Shown here in pieces: positions 55,783 through 64,000 of a DNA stretch of 64,000 nt. The notes beneath the pieces were generated by a model. The model had not been told where the DNA came from. It saw nothing but the letters and a program-made list of their open reading frames with translations, and did no database searches. The stretch spans positions 2,418,001-2,482,000 of the forward strand of contig NZ_JMQM01000001.1 of assembly GCF_000733725.1 (NCBI RefSeq). Direction: 5' to 3'. Numbering within the stretch: the first letter of the stretch is position 1; every line of letters begins with the position of its first letter. The stretch comes from Nitratireductor basaltis (GTDB lineage Bacteria; Pseudomonadota; Alphaproteobacteria; Rhizobiales; Rhizobiaceae). Both the position numbers and the translations under genes were made by a program.

Positions 55783-57468
55783 ATGGTTCGCCCGACCATC
55801 CTCGGGCCGGCGCTGACAGTCCTGCTTCTGGCGGGACCGGTGGCATTCGGGCTGGCTGGCACGGTCCTGCCTGCATTCGGAATCGCTCCCGGCTTTGGCG
55901 GAGGCGGATTCAGCCTTCATTATTTTCGGGAGCTTTTCGCCCAGCCTGCGCTCTTCTGCTCGATCACGCTTTCACTCAGTTCGGGCCTCGCCTGTGCCGT
56001 TCTTTCGCTCCTGATCGTGATGCTTTTCACGGCAGCATTTGCGGGAACGGCGACATTCCGGCGGATGCAGCATCTGCTGGGACCGCTGCTGTCGCTGCCC
56101 CATGCGGCCGCAGCGCTTGCCATTGCCTTCCTGATTGCGCCATCAGGCATGATCATGCGCCTCATCTCGCCGGAGCTTACGGGCTGGCAGCGGCCACCGG
56201 ACCTGCTTATCGTTCACGACCGGCTGGCGTTTTCCATGATCGGCGCGCTGGTCGCCAAGGAAGTTCCCTTCCTGCTTCTCATGACCCTTGCCGCGCTGCC
56301 CCAGGCTCCTGTCGAGAGGGTTCGCCAACTGACAGGCGCGCTGGGCTACGGGCGGATTGCGGGCTTCATCCATGGGGCATGGCCGGGAATTTACCGCCAG
56401 ATCCGGCTGCCGGTCTTCGCAGTCATCGCCTTTGCCTCGTCCAATGTGGAGGTCGCACTCATTCTGGGACCGACCCAGCCGCCCACGCTTGCCGCGCGGC
56501 TGGTGACGTGGATGGGCGATCCGGATCTCTCGCAGCGCCATCTTGCATCGGCGGGCGCGCTGCTGCAGCTCCTGGTGACGGGATTGGCACTTTGCATCTG
56601 GATCGGAATGGAGCACCTGCTTGCCGCCTTGCGCAACAAGGCTGCCTGCGCCGGCCTGCGTATGCGCCGCGATGGGCCTTTACAGGTGTTCTCTCTGGCA
56701 GCGATGGTCATCTCGGCTGGAGCGATATTCGCAGGACTTGGTGCGCTGGCCTTCTGGTCATTTGCCGGGCTATGGCAGTTCCCCGATTTCCTGCCAAGCG
56801 GCTTCACGCTCAGAAACTGGATGAAGGCGCTGCCTCGGGTGGTGGAACCACTTGGCACGACACTTCTCGTGGGTGTTGTGAGCGCGCTGATTGCTGCGCT
56901 TCTGACAGTCCTGTGCCTCGTTCATGAAGACCGCACCGGCAAGCGCGCGGGACGGGGGGCGGAAGCGCTGATCTATCTGCCGCTGATCGTGCCTCAGGTG
57001 ACTTTCATATTCGGACTGCAGTTCCTGCTCGTTGCAAGCGGTTGGCTTGCCACGCTGCCGGCACTGCTTTTTGCCCATCTCGTCTTCGTCATGCCCTATG
57101 CCTATCTGTGCCTGAAGGACCCGTGGCGCAGTTTCGACCGGCGTTACGAGCAGGTGGCGGCGGGGCTTGGCAAGTCGCCGATGACAACGCTTTTCAGAAT
57201 ACGCCTGCCCATGATGCTGCGCCCGCTTCTGGTGCTTTTCGCAATCGGGTTTTCTGTGTCGGTGGGCCTCTATCTGCCGACAGTTCTGATTGGCGCAGGG
57301 CGCCTGACCACCATTACGAGCGAGGCTGTGGCGCTTGCCTCAGGAGGCAATCGGCGCATCATCGGCGTCTATGCCTTTTTCCAGATGCTGTTGCCGGTTG
57401 CGGGCTTTGCCATTGCCACGCTCGTGCCGGCGCTGATATTCCGGCGCTTTCGCGGGATGCAGGTGTGA
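55783..57468 (+). CDS. ynjC: ABC transporter permease, YnjC-like (double permease domain)
   Basis: A 561-residue integral membrane protein with two BPD_transp_1 halves, each with about six spans and its own EAA-type loop (RQLTGALGYGRIAGFIHGAW, and QVAAGLGKSPMTTLFRIRLP). The Fe3+/thiamine-type architecture matches YnjC. I take the ATG at 55783, just before the first span; the ribosome site is weak, and the frame is open from 55642 within the preceding gene. It overlaps ynjD by four bases. Confidence 0.85.
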   Translation: MVRPTILGPALTVLLLAGPVAFGLAGTVLPAFGIAPGFGGGGFSLHYFRELFAQPALFCSITLSLSSGLACAVLSLLIVMLFTAAFAGTATFRRMQHLLGPLLSLPHAAAALAIAFLIAPSGMIMRLISPELTGWQRPPDLLIVHDRLAFSMIGALVAKEVPFLLLMTLAALPQAPVERVRQLTGALGYGRIAGFIHGAWPGIYRQIRLPVFAVIAFASSNVEVALILGPTQPPTLAARLVTWMGDPDLSQRHLASAGALLQLLVTGLALCIWIGMEHLLAALRNKAACAGLRMRRDGPLQVFSLAAMVISAGAIFAGLGALAFWSFAGLWQFPDFLPSGFTLRNWMKALPRVVEPLGTTLLVGVVSALIAALLTVLCLVHEDRTGKRAGRGAEALIYLPLIVPQVTFIFGLQFLLVASGWLATLPALLFAHLVFVMPYAYLCLKDPWRSFDRRYEQVAAGLGKSPMTTLFRIRLPMMLRPLLVLFAIGFSVSVGLYLPTVLIGAGRLTTITSEAVALASGGNRRIIGVYAFFQMLLPVAGFAIATLVPALIFRRFRGMQV

Positions 57469-58121
57469 CGGATATCGTGACGGACAGGGCCGGACTTCTT
57501 CTGCAGGATGTGGTGATCCGCCACGGCGATCGCGTTCTCGTGGCGCTGACGCAGCATGTGGCGCCGGGCGAAGTGCTGACCGTGATGGGCCCATCGGGCG
57601 CAGGCAAGTCCACGCTGCTTGGGTTTATCGGCGGCTTTCTCGATCCGGTTTTCGACGCGGAAGGCCGTGTGATCGTGGATGGGGACGACATCACAGATGC
57701 TGCGCCTGAGACACGCCATGCCGGGCTTTTGTTCCAGGACCCGCTGCTCTTTCCGCATATGAGTGTCGCGGGCAATCTGATGTTTGCACTTCCTGCCGAC
57801 ATTCGAGGGCATATGGCGCGCATGGCGCTGGTGGATGAAGCGCTGCGCGGGGTGGAGCTTGAAGGATTGGGCGCCCGCGATACCGAAACGTTGTCGGGTG
57901 GCCAGAAGGCGCGCGTTGCGCTGGCGCGGGTGCTGCTTTCACGGCCGCGCATGCTGCTTCTGGATGAGCCCTTTTCCAAGCTCGATCAGGCGCTTCGGGG
58001 GCAGATGCGCGAACTAGTTTTCGCCAAGGCGCGGGAAAGCCGGTTGCCTGTTCTGCTGGTCACGCACGATCCGGCTGATGCGCAAGCAGCCGGCGGCACG
58101 ACGATCACGCTTGAACCATGA
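57465..58121 (+). CDS. ynjD: ABC transporter ATP-binding protein, YnjD-like
   Basis: A 218-residue ATPase: Walker A GPSGAGKST, signature LSGGQKARVA, Walker B MLLLDEPFSKLD and H-loop LLVTHDPADA. Start is the GTG overlapping the ynjC stop (VTDIVTDRAG), giving a length equal to E. coli YnjD. It energises the transporter. Its stop overlaps the hrpB start by four bases. Confidence 0.88.
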   Translation: MTDIVTDRAGLLLQDVVIRHGDRVLVALTQHVAPGEVLTVMGPSGAGKSTLLGFIGGFLDPVFDAEGRVIVDGDDITDAAPETRHAGLLFQDPLLFPHMSVAGNLMFALPADIRGHMARMALVDEALRGVELEGLGARDTETLSGGQKARVALARVLLSRPRMLLLDEPFSKLDQALRGQMRELVFAKARESRLPVLLVTHDPADAQAAGGTTITLEP

Positions 58122-60574
58122 CGCCTCACCTTCCCGAACTTCCCGTCTCCGAAATATTGCCGCGCCTGCGCAGCGCGCTTGCCAGCGGCAACCGCGCGGT
58201 CCTTGTCGCGCCACCGGGGGCAGGCAAGACGACACTCGTCCCTCTTCACCTGATGCAGGATGAATGGGCGCAGGGTGGGCGCATTCTGCTGCTTGAACCG
58301 CGCCGGATTGCGGCACGCGCAGCGGCACGACGCATGGCTGCTCTTCTGGGCGAGGAGCCGGGGAAGACCATCGGCTATGCGATGCGCATGGAGCGCAAGG
58401 TATCAAAAGACACACGCGTGCTTGTCGTCACCGAAGGCGTGCTGGCGCGCATGATCATCGACGATCCGGCGCTTGAGGGCATTTCGGGCGTCATCTTTGA
58501 CGAGTTTCACGAGCGGTCGCTTGATGGCGATTTTGCGCTGGCGCTTGCGGTCGATGCGCAGGAGGCATTGCGGCCGGATCTGCGGCTGGCGGTTATGTCG
58601 GCCACGCTGGATGGCGCGCGGGTGGCAAGCCTGCTCGACGGCGCGGAGATACTCGAAAGCGAAGGGCGCAGCTTCCCGGTCGATATCCGCTATCGCGAAC
58701 GGGCGGCAGGTACGGATATCGAAGATGCAATGGCTCAGGCCATTCGCGGCATGCTGGCGGACGAAGAGGGAAGCATACTCGCCTTTCTACCCGGTCAGCG
58801 CGAAATTGCGCGTACCATGGAGCGGCTTGAGGGGCGGGTGGGCGCGAATGTCGATCTTGTGCCGCTTCATGGCGGACTTGAAGGACGCGCGCAGGATGCG
58901 GCCATCAAGCCCGCACCGGAAGGACGGCGGAAGGTGGTGCTCGCCACCGCGATTGCGGAAACCTCCGTCACCATTGATGGCGTGCGGGTGGTGATCGATT
59001 CCGGCCTTTCGCGGCTGCCGAAATTCGAACCGGCAACCGGGCTCACGCGGCTGGAGACGGTGCGGGTATCGCGTGCTTCCGCCGACCAGCGGGCGGGGCG
59101 TGCGGGACGAACGGCACCGGGTATCGCGCTGCGTCTTTGGCGGCAGAAGCAGACCACCGCCCTTCCCGCCTTCACGCCGCCGGAAATACTGGAAGCCGAT
59201 CTTTCCGGGCTCTTGCTCGATTGCGCCGCTTTCGGCGTGAGTGATCCGCGCAAGCTTGCCTTTCTCGACCCGCCGCCGGAGCCGGCACTTGCCGAGGCGC
59301 GCAGCCTGCTTGAAGCCCTGGACGCGCTTGAACCCGATAGGCGCTTGAGCCCCCAGGGTGCTGCCATGCGCAAGCTCGCTCTGCCGGTGCGACTGGCGCA
59401 TATGGTTGCGAAAGCAGCCGAAAATGGTGAAGCGCTTGCTGCCGCCGAGCTTGCGGTGCTTCTTTCGGAGCGAGGTCTGGGTGGACCAAGCGTCGACCTC
59501 GACCAGCGGCTTGCCGGTTTCAGGCGCGACCGCTCACCGCGTGCGAAGGCTGCGCGCCAATTGGCTGAAGGGCTCGCACGGCAGGCAGGCGGCAGCATGG
59601 GGAATGGCACATCCAGCGCTGGCGCGCTGCTTCTGCATGCATGGCCGGATCGCGTGGCCAAGGCGCGCGGCGAGGCAGGACGCTATGTGCTTGCCAATGG
59701 CCGCGGCGGGCAGATGGAAGCGAGCGAAGCGCTGTCCCGCGAGGCCTATCTGGTGGTCGCCGATCTTCAGGGACGGGCACAGAATGCCCGGATCGCGGCG
59801 GCTGCGCGCGTGGATGAACAGGAGTTCGAGACAGCACTTGGTGATCGGATCGAGACCCGGCGCACGGTGAGTTTCGACAGGGAGCGCAAGGCACTGCGGC
59901 AGACGGAAAGCAGGCGGCTCGGCTCCGTTGTATTCGCGACCCAGAACCTGCCGCCACCTGGCGGGGCAGAGGCGGATGCGGGCCTGCTGGAGGCCATAAG
60001 GGCGCATGGGCTGGATCTCCTACCCTGGACGAAGGAGACTGCCGCATTGCGTGCGCGCCTAGCATTTCTCCATCATGCGGAAGGCGAGCCATGGCCTGCC
60101 ATGGATGACGAGACGCTTCTCGCGATGCTGGAAGATTGGCTGGGACCATTCCTGAAGGGTGACGCGGAGCTTGCGAAGATATCGTCACGCCAGATCGAGG
60201 ACGGTCTGCGCAGCCTCGTGCCCTTCGACCGCCAGCGGCGTCTGGATGCGCTTGCGCCCACCCATTTCACCGCGCCGACGGGCAGCCGCGTGCCCATTCG
60301 CTACGAGGCGGAGGATGCGGTGCTTGCCATTCGCGTGCAGGAACTATTCGGCCTTTGCGAACACCCGACCATCGGCGAGGGAACGCCGCTGACGCTGGAG
60401 CTCCTGTCGCCTGCGCACCGTCCCATCCAGAAGACGCGTGACCTGCCAGGCTTCTGGGCCGGCTCCTGGGCAGATGTGCGTTCCGACATGCGCGGACGCT
60501 ATCCAAAGCATGTCTGGCCGGAGGACCCGGCAAGCGCTGCGGCAACAAGACGCGCCAAGCCACGTGCGAAATAA
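58118..60574 (+). CDS. hrpB: ATP-dependent helicase HrpB
   Basis: An 818-residue DEAH-box-type helicase. Motif I is PPGAGKTT, motif II is DEFHERS, and motif III is MSATLDG. The QRAGRAGRTAPG motif VI precedes the HrpB C-terminal domains (GGRAAEADAG-like through PKHVWPEDP, typical of the HrpB end). Its physiological role in bacteria is poorly known. It is translationally coupled to ynjD, which may be accidental, and 40 bp upstream of the actS kinase gene. Confidence 0.94.
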   Translation: MTPHLPELPVSEILPRLRSALASGNRAVLVAPPGAGKTTLVPLHLMQDEWAQGGRILLLEPRRIAARAAARRMAALLGEEPGKTIGYAMRMERKVSKDTRVLVVTEGVLARMIIDDPALEGISGVIFDEFHERSLDGDFALALAVDAQEALRPDLRLAVMSATLDGARVASLLDGAEILESEGRSFPVDIRYRERAAGTDIEDAMAQAIRGMLADEEGSILAFLPGQREIARTMERLEGRVGANVDLVPLHGGLEGRAQDAAIKPAPEGRRKVVLATAIAETSVTIDGVRVVIDSGLSRLPKFEPATGLTRLETVRVSRASADQRAGRAGRTAPGIALRLWRQKQTTALPAFTPPEILEADLSGLLLDCAAFGVSDPRKLAFLDPPPEPALAEARSLLEALDALEPDRRLSPQGAAMRKLALPVRLAHMVAKAAENGEALAAAELAVLLSERGLGGPSVDLDQRLAGFRRDRSPRAKAARQLAEGLARQAGGSMGNGTSSAGALLLHAWPDRVAKARGEAGRYVLANGRGGQMEASEALSREAYLVVADLQGRAQNARIAAAARVDEQEFETALGDRIETRRTVSFDRERKALRQTESRRLGSVVFATQNLPPPGGAEADAGLLEAIRAHGLDLLPWTKETAALRARLAFLHHAEGEPWPAMDDETLLAMLEDWLGPFLKGDAELAKISSRQIEDGLRSLVPFDRQRRLDALAPTHFTAPTGSRVPIRYEAEDAVLAIRVQELFGLCEHPTIGEGTPLTLELLSPAHRPIQKTRDLPGFWAGSWADVRSDMRGRYPKHVWPEDPASAAATRRAKPRAK

Positions 60575-60614
60575 GGCTTGGTCTTGCGCGCGTGTCAGCG
60601 CATAAACGCAGTCC

Positions 60615-61982
60615 ATGATTTACGACGCCGAACTGCACAATACGCGCCATATACAGTCCCTGCGGCTGAATACGCTTATCCGTTTGCGGTGGCTTGCGGT
60701 TGTCGGGCAGAGCATGGCGACACTGGTGGTCGCCTTCTATTTCGAGTTTCCCGTTCCGGTCCTGCCCTGCTTCATCCTGATCGGGGCTGCGGCCTTCCTG
60801 AACACCTATCTCGGCTACACCTATCCGGCGACGCACAGGCTTCTGCCGCGTGATGCGGCATGGATCCTGATCTTCGACGTGCTGCAGCTTGGCGGACTAC
60901 TGTTTCTCACGGGCGGACTGACGAACCCCTTCTCCGTGCTCCTTGCAGTGCCGGTGGTCATCTCGGCAACAACATTGCCACGCTCCTGGACGGAGCTTCT
61001 CGGCATGCTGGTGGTGGGTATCGCGACGGCTCTGGCCTTCTTTCACCTGCCGCTGCCGTGGTTTCCCGGCACGGAACTTCGCATGCCCTTCATCTATATT
61101 GCCGGTGTCTGGGTGGCGGTGGTCTCTTCCATCGCCTTTTCCGGCGTATATGCCTACCGGGTAGCGGAAGAGGCGCGGCTCCTCGCCAATGCGCTGACGG
61201 CAACCGAACTGGTTCTGCAGCGCGAGCAGCATATCTCCGCGCTGGACGGACTTGCTGCCGCTGCGGCCCATGAGCTTGGAACGCCGCTTGCCACCATCGC
61301 CCTGGTCTCGCGCGAGATGGAAAAGGCGTTGGGCGACAATCCGGACTTGAAGGACGATATCGCGCTCCTGCGCTCGCAGTCCGAACGCTGCCGCGAAATC
61401 CTGAAACAGCTAACCAGTCTTTCCACCGAAAGCGGTGACCATCTGGTGCGCATGACCTTCACCGCGCTGATCGAAGAGACGGTTGAGCCGCATCGTGATT
61501 TTGGCATCAGGATCGAATTGGAGCAGGGTGAGTGCGAGGGGCGCGAACCGGTCGTGCGTCGCAATCCGGGCGTCCACTACGGGCTGGGCAATCTGGTGGA
61601 GAATGCCGTCGATTTCGCCCAGGAGGCGGTGACGCTGCGCTGGTGGTGGAACGAGCGACAGGTTGGGTTGAGAATCACCGATGACGGGAAGGGCTTTCCG
61701 CCGGAAATCCTGGAGCGGATCGGCGATCCTTATGTCACCAAACGCGCCAGTGGGCATGGCGGAGGGCTGGGTCTGGGCCTATTTATAGCCAAGACGCTTC
61801 TTGAGCGGTCGGGTGCAACGATCATCTTCGCGAATTCCACCGAAGAAGGCAAAGGTGCTACGGTCGATATAAGCTGGTCGCGTGAAGCGTTCTTCATGAG
61901 CCACGGGGGGCTTCCATGGTCGTCCGGTGCGGAGAGCAATCCGCATCCCACACAGATGGACGGGAAAGCGAGCGAAACATGA
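60615..61982 (+). CDS. actS: Redox sensor histidine kinase ActS (RegB/PrrB)
   Basis: A 455-residue membrane kinase. The N-terminal sensor has six spans with the ubiquinone-binding segment GGLTNPFSVLLAVPVV. The H box is AAAHELGTPLATIAL, and the redox-active Cys lies in SERCREILKQL, as in RegB. ATPase motifs: ENAVDFA, DDGKGFPPEIL and GGGLGLGLFIAK. It controls respiration, nitrogen and carbon genes in response to oxygen via ActR. Its last codon overlaps the actR start. Confidence 0.95.
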   Translation: MIYDAELHNTRHIQSLRLNTLIRLRWLAVVGQSMATLVVAFYFEFPVPVLPCFILIGAAAFLNTYLGYTYPATHRLLPRDAAWILIFDVLQLGGLLFLTGGLTNPFSVLLAVPVVISATTLPRSWTELLGMLVVGIATALAFFHLPLPWFPGTELRMPFIYIAGVWVAVVSSIAFSGVYAYRVAEEARLLANALTATELVLQREQHISALDGLAAAAAHELGTPLATIALVSREMEKALGDNPDLKDDIALLRSQSERCREILKQLTSLSTESGDHLVRMTFTALIEETVEPHRDFGIRIELEQGECEGREPVVRRNPGVHYGLGNLVENAVDFAQEAVTLRWWWNERQVGLRITDDGKGFPPEILERIGDPYVTKRASGHGGGLGLGLFIAKTLLERSGATIIFANSTEEGKGATVDISWSREAFFMSHGGLPWSSGAESNPHPTQMDGKASET

Positions 61983-62539
61983 GTGAAGTGGAAAACGAGA
62001 ACGCCATTCCGGGCGAAGATCACACGCTTTTGATCGTCGATGACGACAAGCCGTTTCTGACCCGCGTGGCGCGCGCCATGGAGGGTCGCGGCTTCCAGGT
62101 CGATACCGCCGATTCGGTTGCAGAGGCCATCGCCAAGGTGAATAGCGCTCCACCCGCCTTTGCCGTGGTGGATATGCGCCTTGGTGACGGCAATGGTCTG
62201 GATGTTGTTTCCGCGTTACGCGAGAAGCGCGAAGATGCACGTTCCATCATCCTCACGGGCTACGGCAATATCGCCACCGCCGTGACGGCCGTGAAGCTTG
62301 GCGCCATCGACTACCTCTCCAAGCCTGCCGATGCCGATGACATTTTCAACGTACTGACGCGAAAGCCTGACGAAAAGGCCGAACTGCCGGAGAATCCGAT
62401 GTCGGCCGACCGGGTACGCTGGGAACATATCCAGCGGGTCTACGAGATGTGCGACCGTAATGTTTCCGAGACCGCACGCCGGCTCAACATGCATCGGCGC
62501 ACGCTGCAGCGCATTTTGGCCAAGCGCGCACCGCGCTAA
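61979..62539 (+). CDS. actR: Redox response regulator ActR (RegA/PrrA)
   Basis: A 186-residue regulator: receiver domain with DDD acidic pocket (LLIVDDDKPFL), phosphorylation site in FAVVDMRLGDGNG, Thr in ILTGYGNIATA and Lys in DYLSKPAD. A short proline-containing linker and a Fis-type helix-turn-helix (NVSETARRLNMHRRTLQRIL) follow, identical in layout to RegA. The ATG at 61979 overlaps the actS stop (ATGA). It is convergent with mmcB. Confidence 0.96.
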   Translation: MSEVENENAIPGEDHTLLIVDDDKPFLTRVARAMEGRGFQVDTADSVAEAIAKVNSAPPAFAVVDMRLGDGNGLDVVSALREKREDARSIILTGYGNIATAVTAVKLGAIDYLSKPADADDIFNVLTRKPDEKAELPENPMSADRVRWEHIQRVYEMCDRNVSETARRLNMHRRTLQRILAKRAPR

Positions 62540-62546
62540 AGTCGCG

Positions 62547-63050
62547 TCAACCCTCCGCTTCACCTTCAAGGGCGGGAATGGTCACGCCAGCCATTTCCGC
62601 CGCCGTGATCCGGGATGCGCCGGTACGCGCAAGCCGCAGCATGAGCGCCTTGCGGGTTGCGGCCGGCAGCTTGTGTTCCGGCGCATCGCGCAGGATTTCC
62701 GCGCCATAGCCGTCCGAAAGGATGAAGCCGCATTCCTCGGGGAATATCTCCTGCGGTACGTCAGGGTGCGAGGCGAAGAAGAGCCGATCGCAGTGCAGTC
62801 GGTAGTCTGGCCATTTGCGGTCCACCTGAAAATCCTCGATCGATGACTTTATCTCGATGATCCATATCTCGCCCTTGCGGGTGAGACCGACCAGATCCGC
62901 GCGCCGACCGGTGGCAAGTGTCACTTCGGGAATGGAAACCGTGCCAAGCTGGGCGAACAGACGCTGCACGCCGCGACGGATGATGAGCGCGCGCTCCGAC
63001 TGGCGGCCATCGGCCAGCGGGTTTGATGCATGGGGGCTTATAATTGGCAT
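62547..63050 (-). CDS. mmcB: MmcB family DNA repair protein
   Basis: A 167-residue protein of the alphaproteobacterial MmcB family, linked in Caulobacter to mitomycin C resistance and under SOS control. It has a PD-(D/E)xK nuclease-like core: RRADLVGLTRKGEIWIIEIK followed by SSIEDFQVDRKWPDY. I use the ATG at 63050, because further upstream the frame only reads antisense of lptB. It lies 73 bp after lptB on the same strand. Confidence 0.87.
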   Translation of the reverse strand: MPIISPHASNPLADGRQSERALIIRRGVQRLFAQLGTVSIPEVTLATGRRADLVGLTRKGEIWIIEIKSSIEDFQVDRKWPDYRLHCDRLFFASHPDVPQEIFPEECGFILSDGYGAEILRDAPEHKLPAATRKALMLRLARTGASRITAAEMAGVTIPALEGEAEG

Positions 63051-63123
63051 GGATGCGAAAATGGCAGGCTTTGGCCGAAGATGAAAGCGTGCGCCAAAGC
63101 TTCGTCCTATGCTCCTGACAGCG

Positions 63124-63915
63124 CTAGATCGTGAAGCCTTCGCCGAGATAAAGGCGGCGGACATCCGCATTCGCCACGATGTCCTCCGGCTGACCGTGGG
63201 TGAGCACCTGACCGGCATGGATGATATAGGCGCGGTCGATGAGGCCCAGCGTCTCGCGCACATTATGGTCAGTGATGAGAACACCGATGCCGCGTGCCGT
63301 CAGATGGCGCACGAGCTGCTGGATATCCGTCACCGCGATCGGGTCAATACCGGCGAAAGGCTCGTCAAGCAGCATGAAATTGGGCTTAGATGCGAGCGCG
63401 CGGGCGATCTCGAGGCGGCGGCGCTCGCCACCGGAAAGCGCGACGGAAGGCGACTTGCGCAGATGGCTGATGGAGAACTCTTCCAGAAGCGCGTCCAGCG
63501 TCTTTTCACGCTCCTTGCGGCTCTTCTCGACCACTTCGAGAATGGCGCGGATGTTCTGTTCGACGGTCAGGCCGCGGAAAATCGAAGCTTCCTGCGGGAG
63601 ATAGCCAATGCCAAGGCGGGCGCGGCGATACATGGGCATTGAGGTGACGTCGTAGCCGTCGATCTGGATGGTGCCCTGATCGACGGGGACAAGGCCGGTG
63701 ACCATGTAGAAACAGGTGGTCTTGCCTGCGCCATTGGGGCCGAGAAGACCCACAGCCTCGCCCGCGCGCACACCCAGCGATACGCCGGAAACCACCTGGC
63801 GGCTCTTGTAGGACTTGGTCAGGCCGCGCGCGATGAGCGTGCCCTTGTATTTGCGCAGCTGCTCCTCGGAGGGTGGCGGCGGCGCTTCATTCTGCGGCAG
63901 GAGGCGTTTGAGCAT
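63124..63915 (-). CDS. lptB: LPS export ABC transporter ATP-binding protein
   Basis: Cytoplasmic ATPase of the LptBFGC machine that moves lipopolysaccharide to the outer membrane. Walker [11 protein letters not shown]-loop [11 protein letters not shown], signature [14 protein letters not shown], Walker [17 protein letters not shown] and H-loop [10 protein letters not shown] are exactly LptB-like. The N-terminal extension ([20 protein letters not shown]) is usual for Rhizobiales. It starts 14 bp after the lptA stop. Confidence 0.96.
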   Translation of the reverse strand: MLKRLLPQNEAPPPPSEEQLRKYKGTLIARGLTKSYKSRQVVSGVSLGVRAGEAVGLLGPNGAGKTTCFYMVTGLVPVDQGTIQIDGYDVTSMPMYRRARLGIGYLPQEASIFRGLTVEQNIRAILEVVEKSRKEREKTLDALLEEFSISHLRKSPSVALSGGERRRLEIARALASKPNFMLLDEPFAGIDPIAVTDIQQLVRHLTARGIGVLITDHNVRETLGLIDRAYIIHAGQVLTHGQPEDIVANADVRRLYLGEGFTI

Positions 63916-63929
63916 GAGGCGGGAGAACC

Positions 63930-64000
63930 CTAACGATTACGGGATTCAGGCGTCAGAAGCATCTTCACGCGACCGCCGGCACCCGAACCGCCGCAGCTGT
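63930..64000 (-). CDS. lptA: LptA/OstA-type LPS transport protein, C-terminal end
   Basis: Only the last 22 codons are in the window: [20 protein letters not shown], then NR and a TAG stop. The [10 protein letters not shown] ending is that of LptA family proteins, and the position directly upstream of lptB is the standard lptA-lptB arrangement. The gene enters from the right edge. Confidence 0.75.
   Translation of the reverse strand, partial: SCGGSGAGGRVKMLLTPESRNR

Noticed and set aside
1-64000. CRISPR arrays, prophage genes, transposases, tRNA and rRNA genes
   Set aside because: None was seen. The repeats present are palindromic intergenic elements, not direct repeats with regular spacers.

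Overview
The window looks like an ordinary piece of an alphaproteobacterial chromosome, most likely from the order Hyphomicrobiales (Rhizobiales) and perhaps a Phyllobacteriaceae-type genus. The evidence is the dnaX/ffs start, the divergent kdsB-pheA / cycM pair, a tandem yejA1-yejA2-yejBEF operon, an Irr-type iron control element in front of mbfA, an hrpB-actS-actR block, mmcB, and palindromic intergenic repeats of the rhizobial kind. By eye the base composition is about 60% GC, except for one clearly AT-rich insert at about 15.25-16.9 kb. The genus is an inference; no rRNA or tRNA gene was seen.

Layout. 0-5 kb: 5' end of dnaX, SRP RNA, a small membrane protein, a HIT protein, nudC, pheA-kdsB (minus) and membrane-anchored cytochrome c. 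5.5-14.2 kb: a five-gene peptide importer (two binding proteins, two permeases, a double ATPase) and a ghrA-like reductase. 14.2-16.9 kb: the accessory spot of the window, with two palindromic repeat elements, an unassigned hairpin-rich segment, a heptamer repeat, and a two-gene AT-rich membrane cassette of unknown function. 16.9-27.3 kb: lepA, cydAB, an orphan hybrid histidine kinase, and a tightly overlapping CYTH-CHAD-amidase-antiporter operon. 27.3-29 kb: mbfA under an Irr box, and a DUF892 ferritin-like protein. 29.4-34.4 kb: a TAXI-type TRAP transporter, a PfpI-like protein and dut. 34.5-41.6 kb: prfC, a 1297-residue Ig-repeat surface protein, a 1-Cys peroxiredoxin and a small exported protein. 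41.6-47.7 kb: ubiE-ubiB-coaBC-GNAT, an ArsR/SRPBCC pair and bfd-bfr.

47.9-58.1 kb is a phosphonate C-P lyase locus. phnG-H-I-J-K-L plus a hexapeptide acyltransferase run leftward. phnF and a YnjBCD-like ABC transporter run rightward. A 20-bp inverted repeat in the shared promoter region is the likely PhnF operator. The leftward operon is broken in two places: by a palindromic repeat element (between phnJ and phnK) and by a small gene on the opposite strand (between phnI and phnJ). The window ends with hrpB, the ActS/ActR (RegB/RegA) redox two-component system, mmcB, lptB and the tail of lptA.

Themes are iron storage and export (mbfA, bfr, bfd, DUF892), redox respiration (cydAB, cycM, actSR, ubiE/ubiB), and peptide, TRAP and phosphonate uptake. 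Most of the DNA is conventional. The most plausible undescribed system is the AT-rich two-gene cassette (15264-16801) next to the repeat cluster. The PhnF-linked YnjBCD transporter and the CYTH-CHAD-amidase-antiporter operon are weaker candidates for new biology.
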